NCBI GenBank assembly: GCA_030019475.1
Contig: JASEER010000018.1
Location: 1 to 47,842, forward strand
DNA from: Thermoanaerobacterales bacterium
Lineage (GTDB): Bacteria > Bacillota > Desulfotomaculia > Desulfotomaculales > JASEER01
Length of the DNA: 47,842 nt
Direction of reading: 5' to 3'
Position 1 is the first letter of the stretch. Each line of letters starts with the position of its first letter. The notes under the pieces were generated by a model that had not been told where the DNA came from, ran no database searches, and was given only the letters and a program-made list of their open reading frames with translations. The position numbers and the translations under genes are program-made. Positions 1 through 13,219 of the stretch are shown here, in pieces.

Positions 1-45
1 CCTCAACTCAATTGTTCAGACCGAGTTTCCAACTGAATTATACGA

Positions 46-114
46 GGGGTCAGGCCCCTTACTTAAAACTAACTTAGAGACCTTTTAAGTAAAGTGCCTG
101 ACCCCTTACTTAAA
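46..114. repeat. REP/RAYT-like inverted repeat
   Basis: Positions 46-68 and 83-105 form a 23-nt inverted repeat with two mismatches around a 14-nt loop (left arm begins GGGGTCAGGC, right arm ends GCCTGACCCC). The sequence CCCCTTACTTAAA also occurs as a direct repeat at 55-67 and 102-114. Elements with a GGGTCAGGC core are of the sort associated with REP-associated (Y1-type) transposases; no transposase is present here. Degenerate pieces recur near 1214-1231 and 4609-4624. Confidence 0.6.
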
Positions 115-129
115 GAGGAGGTGTTCATC

Positions 130-1194
130 TTGGCCATCGACCTCGACGACGTCCGGGCGCTGGAAGCCCTCGACAGCATGGGCATGTTCCGCGCCGCCCG
201 GGAACTGCCGGAGCAGTGCCGGCGCGCCCTGGACCTGGCGGCCGACGTGCCCCTGCCGGAAGGCCCGTTCGAGAACATCGTCGTCACCGGCCTCGGCGGC
301 TCGGCCATCGGCGGCGATCTCCTGCGCGTCTGGGCCGCCGGGCGCCTGGAGATCCCGGTAATCGTCAACCGCGACTATACCCTGCCCCGCTTCGTGGGGC
401 CCGGCAGCCTCGTCTTCGCCGTCAGCTTTTCCGGGAACACCGAGGAGACCTTGAGCGCCTACGGCGAGGCCCGCGCGCGGGGGGCGGCGGTCGTCGCCCT
501 GACCAGCGGCGGGAAGTTGGCGGCGCGCGCGCGGGAGGACAGGGTTCCCCTCATCACGGTCCCCGGGGGTATCATGCCGCGCTCGGCCACCGGTTACCTC
601 TTCCTGCCGACCCTGGTCGTCCTGGAACGGTTGGGCCTGGTCGCGGGGATTGCGGCGGAAGTGGAAGGAATGACCGCCCACCTTCAAGAACTTACAACAA
701 GATACGGGGTCGAGACACCCCTCGCCGATAACCAGGCGAAGCAGTTGGCGATGGACTTCGAAGGGCGCCTGCCGGTCATCTGGGGGGCGAGCGGCACCAC
801 CGAGGTCGTCGCCCAACGCTGGAAGGGGCAGATCAACGAGAACGCCAAGGCCCCGGCCTACTGGAACGTCCTGCCCGAGGCCAACCACAACGAGGTGGTC
901 GGCTTCGAGGCGCCGGCCGACCTCCTGAAGAGGATCTGGCTGGTCTTCCTGCGCGACCCGAACGACCACCCGCGGGTGCGGCTGCGCTTCGCGATCACCA
1001 GGGAGATGGTCGGCACGGCCGCCGGGGTTTCCGAGTTCGAGGCCGGGGGCGAGGGGCGCCTGGCGCGCATATACTCCCTCATCTATCTCGGCGACTACGC
1101 CAGCCTTTATCTGGCGGCCCGGTACGGGATCGACCCCGGGCCGGTCGCGGCGATCGACCGCTTAAAGGCCGCACTTGTGAGAAGTGAGATGTGA
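130..1194 (+). CDS. Bifunctional phosphoglucose/phosphomannose isomerase
   Basis: Interconverts glucose-6-P/fructose-6-P and mannose-6-P/fructose-6-P in the cytoplasm. The 354-aa product has an N-terminal SIS fold with GGSAIGG at residues 56-62 and the sugar-phosphate loop SFSGNTEET at about 99-107, followed by the C-terminal half typical of the bacterial PGI/PMI family; length fits that family. The TTG at 130 is chosen because GAGGAGG lies 8 nt upstream; an upstream in-frame GTG at 94 sits inside the inverted repeat and has no ribosome binding site. The last codons lie in a low-complexity GTGAGAAGTG repeat, so the natural C-terminus may have been altered. It precedes rapZ by about 100 bp. 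Confidence 0.88.
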   Translation: MAIDLDDVRALEALDSMGMFRAARELPEQCRRALDLAADVPLPEGPFENIVVTGLGGSAIGGDLLRVWAAGRLEIPVIVNRDYTLPRFVGPGSLVFAVSFSGNTEETLSAYGEARARGAAVVALTSGGKLAARAREDRVPLITVPGGIMPRSATGYLFLPTLVVLERLGLVAGIAAEVEGMTAHLQELTTRYGVETPLADNQAKQLAMDFEGRLPVIWGASGTTEVVAQRWKGQINENAKAPAYWNVLPEANHNEVVGFEAPADLLKRIWLVFLRDPNDHPRVRLRFAITREMVGTAAGVSEFEAGGEGRLARIYSLIYLGDYASLYLAARYGIDPGPVAAIDRLKAALVRSEM

Positions 1195-1231
1195 GAAGTG
1201 TGAGGTGAGGGGGCGGACCCCTTACTGAAGA
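1176..1231. repeat. Low-complexity GTGAGAAGTG repeat and REP remnant
   Basis: A purine-rich tract built of imperfect GTGAGAAGTG/GTGAGATGTG units overlaps the isomerase stop codon, followed by ACCCCTTACTGAAG (about 1217-1230), a decayed match to the CCCCTTACTTAAAG element near position 102. Probably an insertion of repetitive DNA between two housekeeping genes. Confidence 0.4.
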
Positions 1232-1292
1232 CGCCGGCCGGGCCGCACCCCGGCAGTGAGAGCTTTGGACCCTTTTTCTGGAGGTTTTCCGG

Positions 1293-2159
1293 ATGACTTC
1301 CCCCCGCCTGGTGATCATCACCGGCCTTTCGGGGGCCGGCAAAACGCTGGCCGTCCGCTCGCTTGAGGACCTGGGCTTCTTCTGCGTGGACAATCTCCCG
1401 CCGCAGCTGATCCCCAAGTTCGCCGAACTCTGCGCGCAGACGGCCGGCAAGATCAACCGCGTCGCCCTGGTCATCGACGTCCGGGGCGGGGAGTTCTTCC
1501 GGGACCTGGTGGAAGTCCTGAAGGACCTGAAGCAGCAGGGTGTGCCCTACACGATCCTCTTCCTGGAGGCCAGCAACGAGGCGCTGGTGCGGCGCTTTAA
1601 GGAGTCCCGCCGCCCGCACCCCTTGAGCCCGTCGGGGGAGATCGTCGAGGGGATCACGGCCGAACGCGCCCAGTTGCGGGAACTGCGCGGACTGGCCCAC
1701 AAGATCATCGACACCTCCAACATGACGGTGAACCAGCTCAAGTTGGAGATCGCCAACCTGTACGGGGACACGGCGGACCAGGAGCGCCTGGCGATCACGG
1801 TCGTCTCCTTCGGTTATAAGCACGGGATCCCCCTGGACGCCGACCTGGTCATCGACGTGCGCTTCCTGCCCAACCCGCATTACATCGCCGAACTCCGCCC
1901 GTTGACCGGCCACGATCCGCGGGTACGCGACTACGTGTTCGGCTTCGATATCACCCGGGAGTTCCTGGAGCGGATGGTGGATATGCTGGAGTTCCTGATC
2001 CCGCATTACGTCCGGGAGGGGAAGGCCACTCTGACCGTGGCCGTCGGGTGCACGGGCGGCATGCACCGTTCGGTGTCCCTGGTCAACCGGCTGGGCGAAC
2101 TGCTGCGGGCGCACGGGCACCGCGTCGCGGTCCGTCACCGCGACCTGAACCGGGAATAA
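1293..2159 (+). CDS. rapZ: RNase adapter / nucleotide-binding protein RapZ (YvcJ)
   Basis: P-loop ATPase/GTPase family; in E. coli RapZ binds small RNAs and glucosamine-6-phosphate and directs RNase E, in Bacillus (YvcJ) it is a nucleotide-binding protein linked to competence. The 288-aa product shows the Walker A motif GLSGAGKT at residues 11-18 and the family C-terminal signature [10 protein letters not shown], and has normal length. ATG with CTGGAGG upstream. In most Firmicutes the next gene is yvcK and then whiA; here whiA follows directly. Confidence 0.93.
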   Translation: MTSPRLVIITGLSGAGKTLAVRSLEDLGFFCVDNLPPQLIPKFAELCAQTAGKINRVALVIDVRGGEFFRDLVEVLKDLKQQGVPYTILFLEASNEALVRRFKESRRPHPLSPSGEIVEGITAERAQLRELRGLAHKIIDTSNMTVNQLKLEIANLYGDTADQERLAITVVSFGYKHGIPLDADLVIDVRFLPNPHYIAELRPLTGHDPRVRDYVFGFDITREFLERMVDMLEFLIPHYVREGKATLTVAVGCTGGMHRSVSLVNRLGELLRAHGHRVAVRHRDLNRE

Positions 2160-2211
2160 ATCAGCCCCCGGTCGACTAAGATCTTAAAAAACCCCACTCC
2201 GTCAAATAGTA

Positions 2212-2240
2212 GGACATATTTGGTACCATTGTGCTATAAT
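2212..2240 (+). promoter_or_regulatory. Probable whiA promoter
   Basis: A perfect TATAAT lies at 2235-2240 with a weak -35 (GGACAT at 2212-2217, 17-bp spacing) in an AT-rich stretch just before whiA. The -10 is convincing, the -35 is not. Confidence 0.5.
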
Positions 2241-2266
2241 AATAAAACAGCGGAGGCCCGATTGGG

Positions 2267-3205
2267 TTGACCTTTTCCGTTTCCACCAAGGATGAGCTGT
2301 CCCGGGTGTTCGGGCGGCCTTGTTGCGTTCTGGCTGAGATCTCCGCCCTGGCGCGGGTCGGGGGGCGTCTTGGGATGGCCGGGTCACAGCCGGCTTCCCT
2401 GGTGATCGTCTCCGAGAACGCCGCCGTGGCGCGCAAGGCTTACCGGCTGGCGAAGGATCTCGGGCTGCCGGCGCGGACGGCGGTCAGCCGCAATGCCCGC
2501 CTGCGCAAAAGCTACCGCTACGAGGTGCGGCTCCCGCTGGAGCCCGACCCGCAAGGGGCGATGCGGAAGCTCGGCCTGGAGCAACGGGGAATCAAGAAAA
2601 GCCTGGTCCGGCGCAATTGCTGCCGCCGCGCCTACCTGCGCGGCGCCTTCCTGGCGCGGGGTTCGGTGGCCAGTCCGCGGGGCCCCTACCACCTGGAAAT
2701 TATGGTCGAGGACGAGGTCCTGGCCCGGGACCTGGCGGCCCTGATGGAGCGCCTGAGCCTGGAAGCGCGAGTCAGCCCCCGGCGCCAGGGCTGGACGATA
2801 TACATTAAGGAAGGGACGCAGATCGTCGACTGCCTGAACCTGATGGGGGCGCACGCTGCGCTCCTAAGCTTTGAAGACGCCCGTATCCTCAAGGAGATGC
2901 GGAACCGCGTCAACCGGCTGGTAAACTGCGACACCGCCAACCTGAACAAGGCGGTGGACGCCGGGGTGCGCCAGCAGGAATGCATCCGGGTTATCGCGGA
3001 GGGCATGGGACTGGAGAAGCTTCCCCCCGCCCTGCGCGAACTGGCCCTCCTGCGGCAGCGCCATCCGGACGTCAGCCTGCGCGAGTTGGGGGAACTGGCC
3101 GATCCGCCCCTTTCCAAGTCCTGTATCAACCACCGCATGCGGCGCCTGGAGACCGTTGCCGCACAGCTCCGCGCCCGTGGCGAAGCACGCCGGGGGGCGC
3201 GTTGA
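2267..3205 (+). CDS. whiA: DNA-binding protein WhiA
   Basis: Homologue of the WhiA family, which combines a LAGLIDADG homing-endonuclease-like fold with a C-terminal helix-turn-helix and acts in cell division/sporulation control. The 312-aa length matches the family; the N-terminus begins with the family-typical FSVSTKDELSRV and the C-terminal HTH includes a LRELGELADPPLSKSCINHR-type segment. TTG start with GGAGG 10 nt upstream. It has its own upstream TATAAT box, and its stop overlaps the rpoN start (TGATG), so the two are probably translationally coupled. Confidence 0.92.
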   Translation: MTFSVSTKDELSRVFGRPCCVLAEISALARVGGRLGMAGSQPASLVIVSENAAVARKAYRLAKDLGLPARTAVSRNARLRKSYRYEVRLPLEPDPQGAMRKLGLEQRGIKKSLVRRNCCRRAYLRGAFLARGSVASPRGPYHLEIMVEDEVLARDLAALMERLSLEARVSPRRQGWTIYIKEGTQIVDCLNLMGAHAALLSFEDARILKEMRNRVNRLVNCDTANLNKAVDAGVRQQECIRVIAEGMGLEKLPPALRELALLRQRHPDVSLRELGELADPPLSKSCINHRMRRLETVAAQLRARGEARRGAR

Positions 3206-4632
3206 TGGTCCACCAGGATGTCCGTCTCGACCAGGTCCAGACCCACAAGCTGGTGCTGACGGCCGAACTGCGGCAGGCCATGGCCGTCCTCCAGCTTCCC
3301 GTGACCGAGCTGGAGGTCTTTGTCAACCAGCAGCTGCAGGAGAACCCCCTGCTCGAGGCCGAGGAACTCGGGGATGAGGAGACGCCCGGGCCGGAAGGGG
3401 AGACCGGAGCGGATGAGGACGGCGAACCGGACTGGTCCCAGTACTTTGAAGACGCCAGCGATACCGGGGTGACCCCGGCGCCCGACCGCGCCTGGGATCC
3501 GGTGGAGCGGGTGGCGGACCGCGGGGCGACCCTGCAGGAGCACCTGCTCGCCCAGATGCGCCTGACACCCCTGCGGCCCCGGGACCGGCGCATCGCCGCC
3601 TACCTCATCGGCAACCTGGACGGGGACGGCTACCTGCAGGTGGACCTGGAGACGGCCGGGCGTCAGCTCGGGGTGCCGGTCCCGGACGTGGAGCGCGTCC
3701 TCTCCCTGGTGCAGACCTTCCACCCTCCGGGCGTGGCGGCGCGCGACCTGGCCGAATGCCTGCGCCTGCAGTTGGTACGCCGGGGGATCGTGGATGAAGT
3801 CCTCGAACGCCTGATCGCCGAGCATCTGCCCGATCTGGCCGAGGGCCATACGGCCAGGGTGGCCCGCGCCCTCAATGTCCCGCCGGAGCAGGTGGACGCG
3901 GCCATGACCCTGTTGCGGAGTCTGGAGCCCCGCCCGGGACGGAACTTTTCCGGCCCGGATGGCACCCGTTTCCTGGTTCCGGATGTTATAATACGGAAGG
4001 TCGGCGGGGAGTACATTGTCCTGGTGAACGACCACTTCATCCCCCACCTGACCATAAACCGCACTTACCAGAGGCTCCTGGGCGAGGGCGACACGGTGAC
4101 CCGCCGCTTTATCAGCACGCGGTTGACGGCCGCGCGCTGGCTGATCAGGAACATCGAGCAGCGCCGCCTGACCCTGACCAGGGTCTGCGGTGTCCTGGCG
4201 GACCGGCAGCGCGCCTTCCTCGACGGTGGCCGGGCATACTTGAAGCCGCTGACGATGAAGGAGGTGGCCGACGAGCTTGGACTCCACGAGTCCACCGTCA
4301 GCCGGGCGGTGGCCAACAAGTATGCCGAGACCCCGCGAGGGACCTTTGCCCTGAAGTTCTTCTTCGCCTCCGGCCCGAGCATGACGACGGCCGAGGCCGT
4401 AAAGAGCGTCATCGCCGACCTGGTCCGGGGCGAAGACCGGCGGCGGCCCTTGAGCGACCGGCAGATCGCCGAGATCCTGGCCGGGCGGGGTATGGACGTC
4501 TCCCGGCGGACGGTGGCCAAATACCGTGACGAGATGCACATTGCGCCCGCCGCGCGGCGCCGGGGCTGCAACACCCGGGGCACCGCGGCGAAGGAGGGGA
4601 GGCCCCTGACCCCGGGCACTAAAGAGAATTAA
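3205..4632 (+). CDS. rpoN: RNA polymerase sigma-54 factor
   Basis: Alternative sigma factor that recognises -24/-12 promoters and needs AAA+ activators. The 475-aa protein has the Gln/Leu-rich region I at about residues 8-45 (QTHKLVLTAELRQAMAVLQL), an acidic linker, the core-binding domain, the HTH (LGLHESTVSRAVANKY) and the RpoN box (RRTVAKYRDEMHI) near the C-terminus; all parts are present. The ATG at 3205 overlaps the whiA stop; the reading frame is open further upstream but homology begins here. I saw no clear -24/-12 promoter in the intergenic parts of this window. Confidence 0.95.
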   Translation: MVHQDVRLDQVQTHKLVLTAELRQAMAVLQLPVTELEVFVNQQLQENPLLEAEELGDEETPGPEGETGADEDGEPDWSQYFEDASDTGVTPAPDRAWDPVERVADRGATLQEHLLAQMRLTPLRPRDRRIAAYLIGNLDGDGYLQVDLETAGRQLGVPVPDVERVLSLVQTFHPPGVAARDLAECLRLQLVRRGIVDEVLERLIAEHLPDLAEGHTARVARALNVPPEQVDAAMTLLRSLEPRPGRNFSGPDGTRFLVPDVIIRKVGGEYIVLVNDHFIPHLTINRTYQRLLGEGDTVTRRFISTRLTAARWLIRNIEQRRLTLTRVCGVLADRQRAFLDGGRAYLKPLTMKEVADELGLHESTVSRAVANKYAETPRGTFALKFFFASGPSMTTAEAVKSVIADLVRGEDRRRPLSDRQIAEILAGRGMDVSRRTVAKYRDEMHIAPAARRRGCNTRGTAAKEGRPLTPGTKEN

Positions 4633-4686
4633 AAACGCAAGACAGAGATAACGTCGGCAAATACTTAGGGAAGGAGTGGGCGGTTA

Positions 4687-5724
4687 ATGGCGGTCAAACT
4701 GGGCATCAACGGGTTCGGTCGCATCGGGCGTCTGGTTCTGCGCGCGGCGCTGGAGCGGGACGACCTGGAGGTCGTGGGGGTAAACCACAAGTCGCGGCGC
4801 ATCGCGGTCACCCCCGACTACGGCCGGGCCCTGGCCCACAGCCTTAAGTACGATTCGGTCCACGGACGCCTGAACCGGGACGTGGGCGGCGAGGGGATGA
4901 ACCTGCTCCTCGAGGGACGCAAGGTTCCGGTCTTCGCCGAGGCCGAGCCCGAGCGCCTGCCCTGGGGCGAACTCGGGGCGGACATCGTCATCGAGTCCAC
5001 CGGCCGCTTCCGCGAGGTGCGCGAGGCGGCGCGGCACCTGCAGTCGGGGGCGAAGAAGGTCGTCATCACGGCCCCGGGCAAGAACGACGACGTGACGGTC
5101 GTGATGGGCGTCAACGAGGGGATCTACGACCCCGCACGCCATAACGTGATCTCCAACGCCTCCTGCACCACGAACTGCCTCGCCCCGGTGGCCAAGGTCC
5201 TGCATGAGCGTTTCGGCATCGTCCGGGGCCTGATGTCCACGGTGCACGCCTACACCAACGGCCAGCAGATCCTGGATATGCCCTTCAAGGACCCGCGGCG
5301 CGGCCGGGCGGCCAACCTCTCGATCATCCCCACCACCACCGGCGCCGCGGCGGCTATCGGCAAGGTGCTGCCGGAACTGGCCGGGAAGCTGAACGGCTGC
5401 TCCCTGCGCGTCCCGGTGCCGGACGTTTCGTTGGTCGACCTCGTGCTGGAGGTGGAGCGCGAGACGAGCGTGGAAGAGGTCAACCAGGCCTTCAAGGAGG
5501 CCGCGGAAGGACCGCTGGCCGGCATCCTGGCCTATACCGACCTGCCCCTGGTCTCCTCCGACTACGTCGGCGACCCGCATTCGGCCATCGTGGACGGCCC
5601 GGCGACGATGGTCACCCAGGGGAGGATGGTCAAGGTGCTGGCCTGGTACGACAACGAGTGGGCCTACGCGGTGCGGGTGCTGGACTTGGCCGCTTATATC
5701 GCCTCCCGCGGCCTAGACCGTTGA
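4687..5724 (+). CDS. gap: Glyceraldehyde-3-phosphate dehydrogenase
   Basis: Catalyses the reversible oxidation/phosphorylation of glyceraldehyde-3-P. The 345-aa protein has the nucleotide-binding NGFGRIGR at residues 8-15 and the catalytic ASCTTNCLAP motif near residue 155; length is normal. At the end of strand beta-2 the usual Asp that binds the adenosine ribose is replaced: the sequence reads VNHKSRR (residues 32-38) instead of VND, which may shift preference towards NADP or relax it (inference). ATG preceded by AAGGAG. First gene of the glycolytic operon; no cggR repressor gene precedes it. Confidence 0.95.
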   Translation: MAVKLGINGFGRIGRLVLRAALERDDLEVVGVNHKSRRIAVTPDYGRALAHSLKYDSVHGRLNRDVGGEGMNLLLEGRKVPVFAEAEPERLPWGELGADIVIESTGRFREVREAARHLQSGAKKVVITAPGKNDDVTVVMGVNEGIYDPARHNVISNASCTTNCLAPVAKVLHERFGIVRGLMSTVHAYTNGQQILDMPFKDPRRGRAANLSIIPTTTGAAAAIGKVLPELAGKLNGCSLRVPVPDVSLVDLVLEVERETSVEEVNQAFKEAAEGPLAGILAYTDLPLVSSDYVGDPHSAIVDGPATMVTQGRMVKVLAWYDNEWAYAVRVLDLAAYIASRGLDR

Positions 5725-5828
5725 AAAACTTTGTTCCTCGCCATGCTCGCTTTTGAACGGTCTCCGGGTTTGTTCCATAACGTTGGCCCGTACTAAAAAG
5801 ATGATACGACCTTGAAGGAGGTGCAGTT

Positions 5829-7008
<1,180 letters not shown>

Positions 7009-7010
<2 letters not shown>

Positions 7011-7040
7011 AATTAGAAATTACAATTACCAATTACTGAT
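7009..7040. repeat. AT-rich low-complexity tract between pgk and tpiA
   Basis: A run of AATTA/ATTAC units (for example AAATTACAATTACCAATTAC) starts at the pgk stop codon and fills most of the 46-bp gap before tpiA. Its base composition is unlike the surrounding GC-rich operon, suggesting inserted repetitive DNA. Confidence 0.45.
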
Positions 7041-7056
7041 TCCGGGGAGTGATACT

Positions 7057-7826
7057 TTGCGCCGGCCGCTGATCGCGGGCAACTGGAAGATGTATAAGAC
7101 CCCGGCGGAGGCGGCCGCCTTCGCGGCCGCCTTCCGTGAAGCCGCGGCGGGGTTCGCCGGGACGGCGGAGGTTGCCCTCTGCCCGGCCTTCCCGGCGCTG
7201 GTGGACGTGTCGCGCGCCCTGGCGGGCAGCGGCATCGCCCTCGGCGCCCAGAACATGTTCTGGGCGCCCGAAGGGGCCTACACGGGCGAAGTCTCGGCGG
7301 CCATGCTGCGGGACGCGGGCTGCCGTTACGTCATCCTGGGCCATTCCGAACGCCGGCAGTACTTCGGCGAGACCGACGAGGGCGTAAACCGCAAGGCCGC
7401 CGTGGCGCTGGAGAACGGTTTGATACCCATCGTCTGCGTCGGGGAGACCCTGGAACAGCGGGAGGCGGGAGTTACGGAGAACGTAGTGACCGGGCAGGTG
7501 CGGGGCTGCCTGGCCGAGTTCGGCGGGGTGAAGATCGCCGGCCTGGTCATCGCCTATGAGCCGGTCTGGGCTATCGGCACCGGGCGCACGGCCTCGGAGA
7601 AGGACGCGCAGGAGGTGATCGGCCTCATCCGCCGTACGGTCGAGGAACTTTCCGGGGCGCAGGCCGCCGCCGCGGTACGCATTCTCTACGGGGGCAGCGT
7701 GAAGCCCGAAAACACGGCGGGGCTGATGCGCCAGCCCGATATCGACGGGGCGCTGGTCGGCGGGGCGAGCCTCGACCCGGCGGTCTTCGCCCGGATCGTT
7801 GGCGCCGCCGAGGAGGTGTACCGGCC

Positions 7827-7830
<4 letters not shown>
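7057..7830 (+). CDS. tpiA: Triose-phosphate isomerase
   Basis: Interconverts dihydroxyacetone-P and glyceraldehyde-3-P. The 257-aa product has the substrate Lys in NWKMYKT (residues 9-15), the catalytic His in LGHSERR, the catalytic Glu in AYEPVWAIGTG, and the phosphate-binding YGGSVKP. TTG start with GGGGAG 7 nt upstream. The stop codon overlaps the gpmI start by four bases (GTGA), indicating translational coupling. Confidence 0.96.
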
Positions 7831-10639
<2,809 letters not shown>

Positions 10640-10658
10640 AATCACGAGCATTAAATCG

Positions 10659-10687
10659 TTGTCAGCGTGTCCCCAACATGCTATAAT
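10659..10687 (+). promoter_or_regulatory. secG promoter
   Basis: TTGTCA at 10659-10664 and TATAAT at 10682-10687 with a 17-bp spacer, about 30 bp before the secG start. A strong sigma-A type promoter. Confidence 0.75.
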
Positions 10688-10717
10688 TATCACCAAGTTG
10701 TGGAGGAGGGCCTTCCC

Positions 10718-10945
10718 ATGCTTAAAACAGTGGTAATGGTGATCGAGGTTCTGATCGCCTTGGCCTTGATTGCGGTTGTCCTTCTGCAATCGGGCAAGAG
10801 CGCCGGCCTGTCCGGGGCCATCGCCGGCGGCGCGGAAACCTTCTTCGGCAAGAAGAAGGGGCTGGACGAATGGTTTGCCAAAGTCACGGTGATCGTGGCC
10901 ATTATTTTCGGGCTACTCTCCCTGGTTCTCGTAGTCTGGAAATAG
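10718..10945 (+). CDS. secG: Preprotein translocase subunit SecG
   Basis: Small accessory subunit of the SecYEG channel. The 75-aa protein has two hydrophobic helices (about residues 3-22 and 52-72) joined by a Gly/Ala-rich loop ending in AETFFGKKKGLDEW, the usual SecG pattern. ATG at 10718 with GGAGGAGG 8 nt upstream; the longer in-frame start at 10667 lies upstream of the -10 box and is rejected. Its place after eno is common in Firmicutes. Confidence 0.92.
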   Translation: MLKTVVMVIEVLIALALIAVVLLQSGKSAGLSGAIAGGAETFFGKKKGLDEWFAKVTVIVAIIFGLLSLVLVVWK

Positions 10946-11060
10946 TGGCCTCCTAGTTTTGGACGCAGGCGGGAGGTGATGGTCAAGATACTCTGGCGCT
11001 GAACCGGTTCGCAATCTTTCTGGTTTCATCCTTTATAAGATCTTATGGAGGTGACCCTGT

Positions 11061-13085
11061 TTGTTCAGTCCGGAGACAATCCCTTATGTGGGGATCATCG
11101 CCGCCGGCGTCGGCATCCTGTTCGCCGCCTACCTGATCTCATGGGTTCTTAGTAAACCCGCCGGCAACCAGCGGATGATCGAGATCTCCGCCGCCGTGCA
11201 GGAAGGCGCCATGGCCTACCTCAGCCGGCAGTACAAGACCATCGCCATGGTCGGTATCCCGGTGGCGATCATCATTTGGCTTGGCCTGGGTTATGAGACC
11301 GCCCTCGGCTTCCTCGTCGGGGCAACCTTCTCCGGTCTCTGCGGCTACGTCGGCATGACCGTGTCGACCCGGGGCAACGCCCGTGTCGCTGAAGCCGCCA
11401 GGCAAGGTATGGGCCATGCCCTGCAGGTGGCCTTCAAGGGCGGCGCCGTCACCGGTATGATGTGCGTCAGTCTGGCCCTCCTCGGTGTGGCGGGCATTTA
11501 TGCCATCTTCCAGGACCCGGTCACCCTGGTCGGCCTTGGTTTCGGCGGTAGCCTGATCTCCGTGTTCGCCCGTCTAGGCGGCGGCATCTACACCAAGTCC
11601 GCCGACGTGGGCGCCGACCTCGTCGGTAAGGTCGAGGCCGGGATCCCTGAGGACGACCCGCGCAACCCGGCCGTTATCGCCGACAACGTCGGTGACAACG
11701 TCGGTGACTGCGCCGGTATGGCGGCCGACCTGTTCGAGACCTACGCCGTGACGGCCGTCGGCGCGATGTTGCTCGGCTTCCTGCTGTTCCCCGGCCAAAC
11801 CGCGTTTGTGGTCTACCCGATCATCCTCGGCGCGGCCGCGATCATCGCCTCCATTATCGGTACTTTCTTCGTCCGCATGGGCGGCGGCACCAACATCATG
11901 AGCGCTCTCTACAAGGGCATGTGGGCGGCGGCCATCCTGGCCCTGATCGCCTTCTACCCGATCACCACCGCGGTCCTCGGCACGGCGGTCTGGTTCTGGC
12001 CGGCCCTGGTCGGTATCGCGGTAACCATGATTATCGTTTACCTGACCGACTACTACACCTCCGCCGGCTTCCGGCCGGTTAAGTCGATCGCCTACGCCTC
12101 CCAGTCCGGTCACGCGACGAACATCATCTCCGGTCTCTCGATCGGCATGGAGGCCAGCGTCCTGCCCGCCCTGACCATCGTCGGCGGCATCCTGGCTTCT
12201 TATGTCATCGGTAACGGAGCGGTCGAGGGCGGCGGCCTTTACGGCGTCGCCGTGGCCTCGATGGCCATGCTCTCCATGACCGGCATCATCGTCGCCATCG
12301 ACTCCTACGGCCCGATCACCGACAACGCGGGCGGTATCGCCGAGATGGCCGAACTGCCGGCCGAGATCCGCAACATCACCGACCCGCTGGACGCCGTGGG
12401 CAACACCACCAAGGCCGTCACCAAGGGGTACGCCATCGGCTCCGCGGGCCTGGCGGCGATCGTGCTCTTCGCCGACTACACGCACCACCTGGCGGACTTT
12501 GTCCCGGCCGAGCAGCTCACCTTCTCCATCAACAACCCGTGGGTGCTGGCCGGCCTGTTCATCGGCGCGTCGCTGCCCTTCCTGTTCTCCTCGCTGGCGA
12601 TGGGCGCCGTGGGCCGCGCGGCCTTCGACGTCGTGAACGAGGTGCGGCGGCAGTTCCGTGAGATCAAGGGTATTATGGAAGGGACCGCGAAGCCCGAGTA
12701 CGGCCGTTGCGTGGATATCGTTACCAAGCGTGCGATCAAGGAAATGATGCTTCCGGGCATCATCCCCGTCGCGGCGCCGATCATCGTCGGCCTGGCTCTG
12801 GGCCGTGACGCCCTGGGCGGCCTGCTGATGGGCGTTATCGTCTCCGGTCTGTTCCTGGCTATCTTCCAGACCTCGGGCGGCGGCGCCTGGGACAACGGCA
12901 AGAAGTACATCGAAGAGGGCAACTACGGCGGCAAGGGCTCCGACGCCCACAAGGCCGCGGTCACCGGTGACACCGTCGGCGACCCGCTGAAGGACACCTC
13001 CGGCCCGGCCATCAACCCGATGATCAAGGTCGTGAACATCGTCGCCCTCCTGCTCGTCCCGCTGATCGCCAACATCGTGCGCTAA
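11061..13085 (+). CDS. hppA: Membrane proton-translocating pyrophosphatase
   Basis: Couples pyrophosphate hydrolysis to ion pumping across the cytoplasmic membrane. The 674-aa protein is built of about 16 hydrophobic helices and has the substrate loops [20 protein letters not shown] and [19 protein letters not shown], plus the C-terminal [16 protein letters not shown]. The discriminating motif reads GNTTKAV: Lys at the position where K+-dependent members have Ala, so this should be a K+-independent H+-PPase (established rule for the family, applied here). TTG start behind GGAGGTG. A terminator follows. Confidence 0.96.
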   Translation: MFSPETIPYVGIIAAGVGILFAAYLISWVLSKPAGNQRMIEISAAVQEGAMAYLSRQYKTIAMVGIPVAIIIWLGLGYETALGFLVGATFSGLCGYVGMTVSTRGNARVAEAARQGMGHALQVAFKGGAVTGMMCVSLALLGVAGIYAIFQDPVTLVGLGFGGSLISVFARLGGGIYTKSADVGADLVGKVEAGIPEDDPRNPAVIADNVGDNVGDCAGMAADLFETYAVTAVGAMLLGFLLFPGQTAFVVYPIILGAAAIIASIIGTFFVRMGGGTNIMSALYKGMWAAAILALIAFYPITTAVLGTAVWFWPALVGIAVTMIIVYLTDYYTSAGFRPVKSIAYASQSGHATNIISGLSIGMEASVLPALTIVGGILASYVIGNGAVEGGGLYGVAVASMAMLSMTGIIVAIDSYGPITDNAGGIAEMAELPAEIRNITDPLDAVGNTTKAVTKGYAIGSAGLAAIVLFADYTHHLADFVPAEQLTFSINNPWVLAGLFIGASLPFLFSSLAMGAVGRAAFDVVNEVRRQFREIKGIMEGTAKPEYGRCVDIVTKRAIKEMMLPGIIPVAAPIIVGLALGRDALGGLLMGVIVSGLFLAIFQTSGGGAWDNGKKYIEEGNYGGKGSDAHKAAVTGDTVGDPLKDTSGPAINPMIKVVNIVALLLVPLIANIVR

Positions 13086-13101
13086 ACGCCGGAATCCAAC
13101 G

Positions 13102-13134
13102 GAACCCCTGCTCATACGGGCAGGGGTTCTTTTT
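13102..13134 (+). terminator. hppA terminator
   Basis: Perfect 10-bp stem GAACCCCTGC (13102-13111) / GCAGGGGTTC (13120-13129) followed by TTTTT. Confidence 0.85.
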
Positions 13135-13184
13135 GGCGCGCCCGGCATGGGCGGTGACCAGGTTGTGAAAGGCCTCGATTCTGC

Positions 13185-13213
13185 TTTACAAAATCCTGCA
13201 GCCTGATTATAAT
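13185..13213 (+). promoter_or_regulatory. Promoter of the DUF3842 leader
   Basis: TTTACA at 13185-13190 and TATAAT at 13208-13213 separated by 17 bp. It would start a leader RNA of about 150 nt before the coding region. Confidence 0.75.
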
Positions 13214-13219
13214 GAGGCT

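Noticed and set aside
94-129. GTG at 94 as start of the isomerase
   Set aside because: Lies inside the inverted repeat and has no ribosome binding site; TTG at 130 has GAGGAGG at proper distance.
2686-4539. 617-aa minus-strand open frame
   Set aside because: Antisense to whiA and rpoN, which are both clearly coding; no recognisable domain.
11574-13148. 524-aa minus-strand open frame
   Set aside because: Antisense to hppA; repeated Asp/Gly/Val/Arg composition arises from the GC-rich coding strand.
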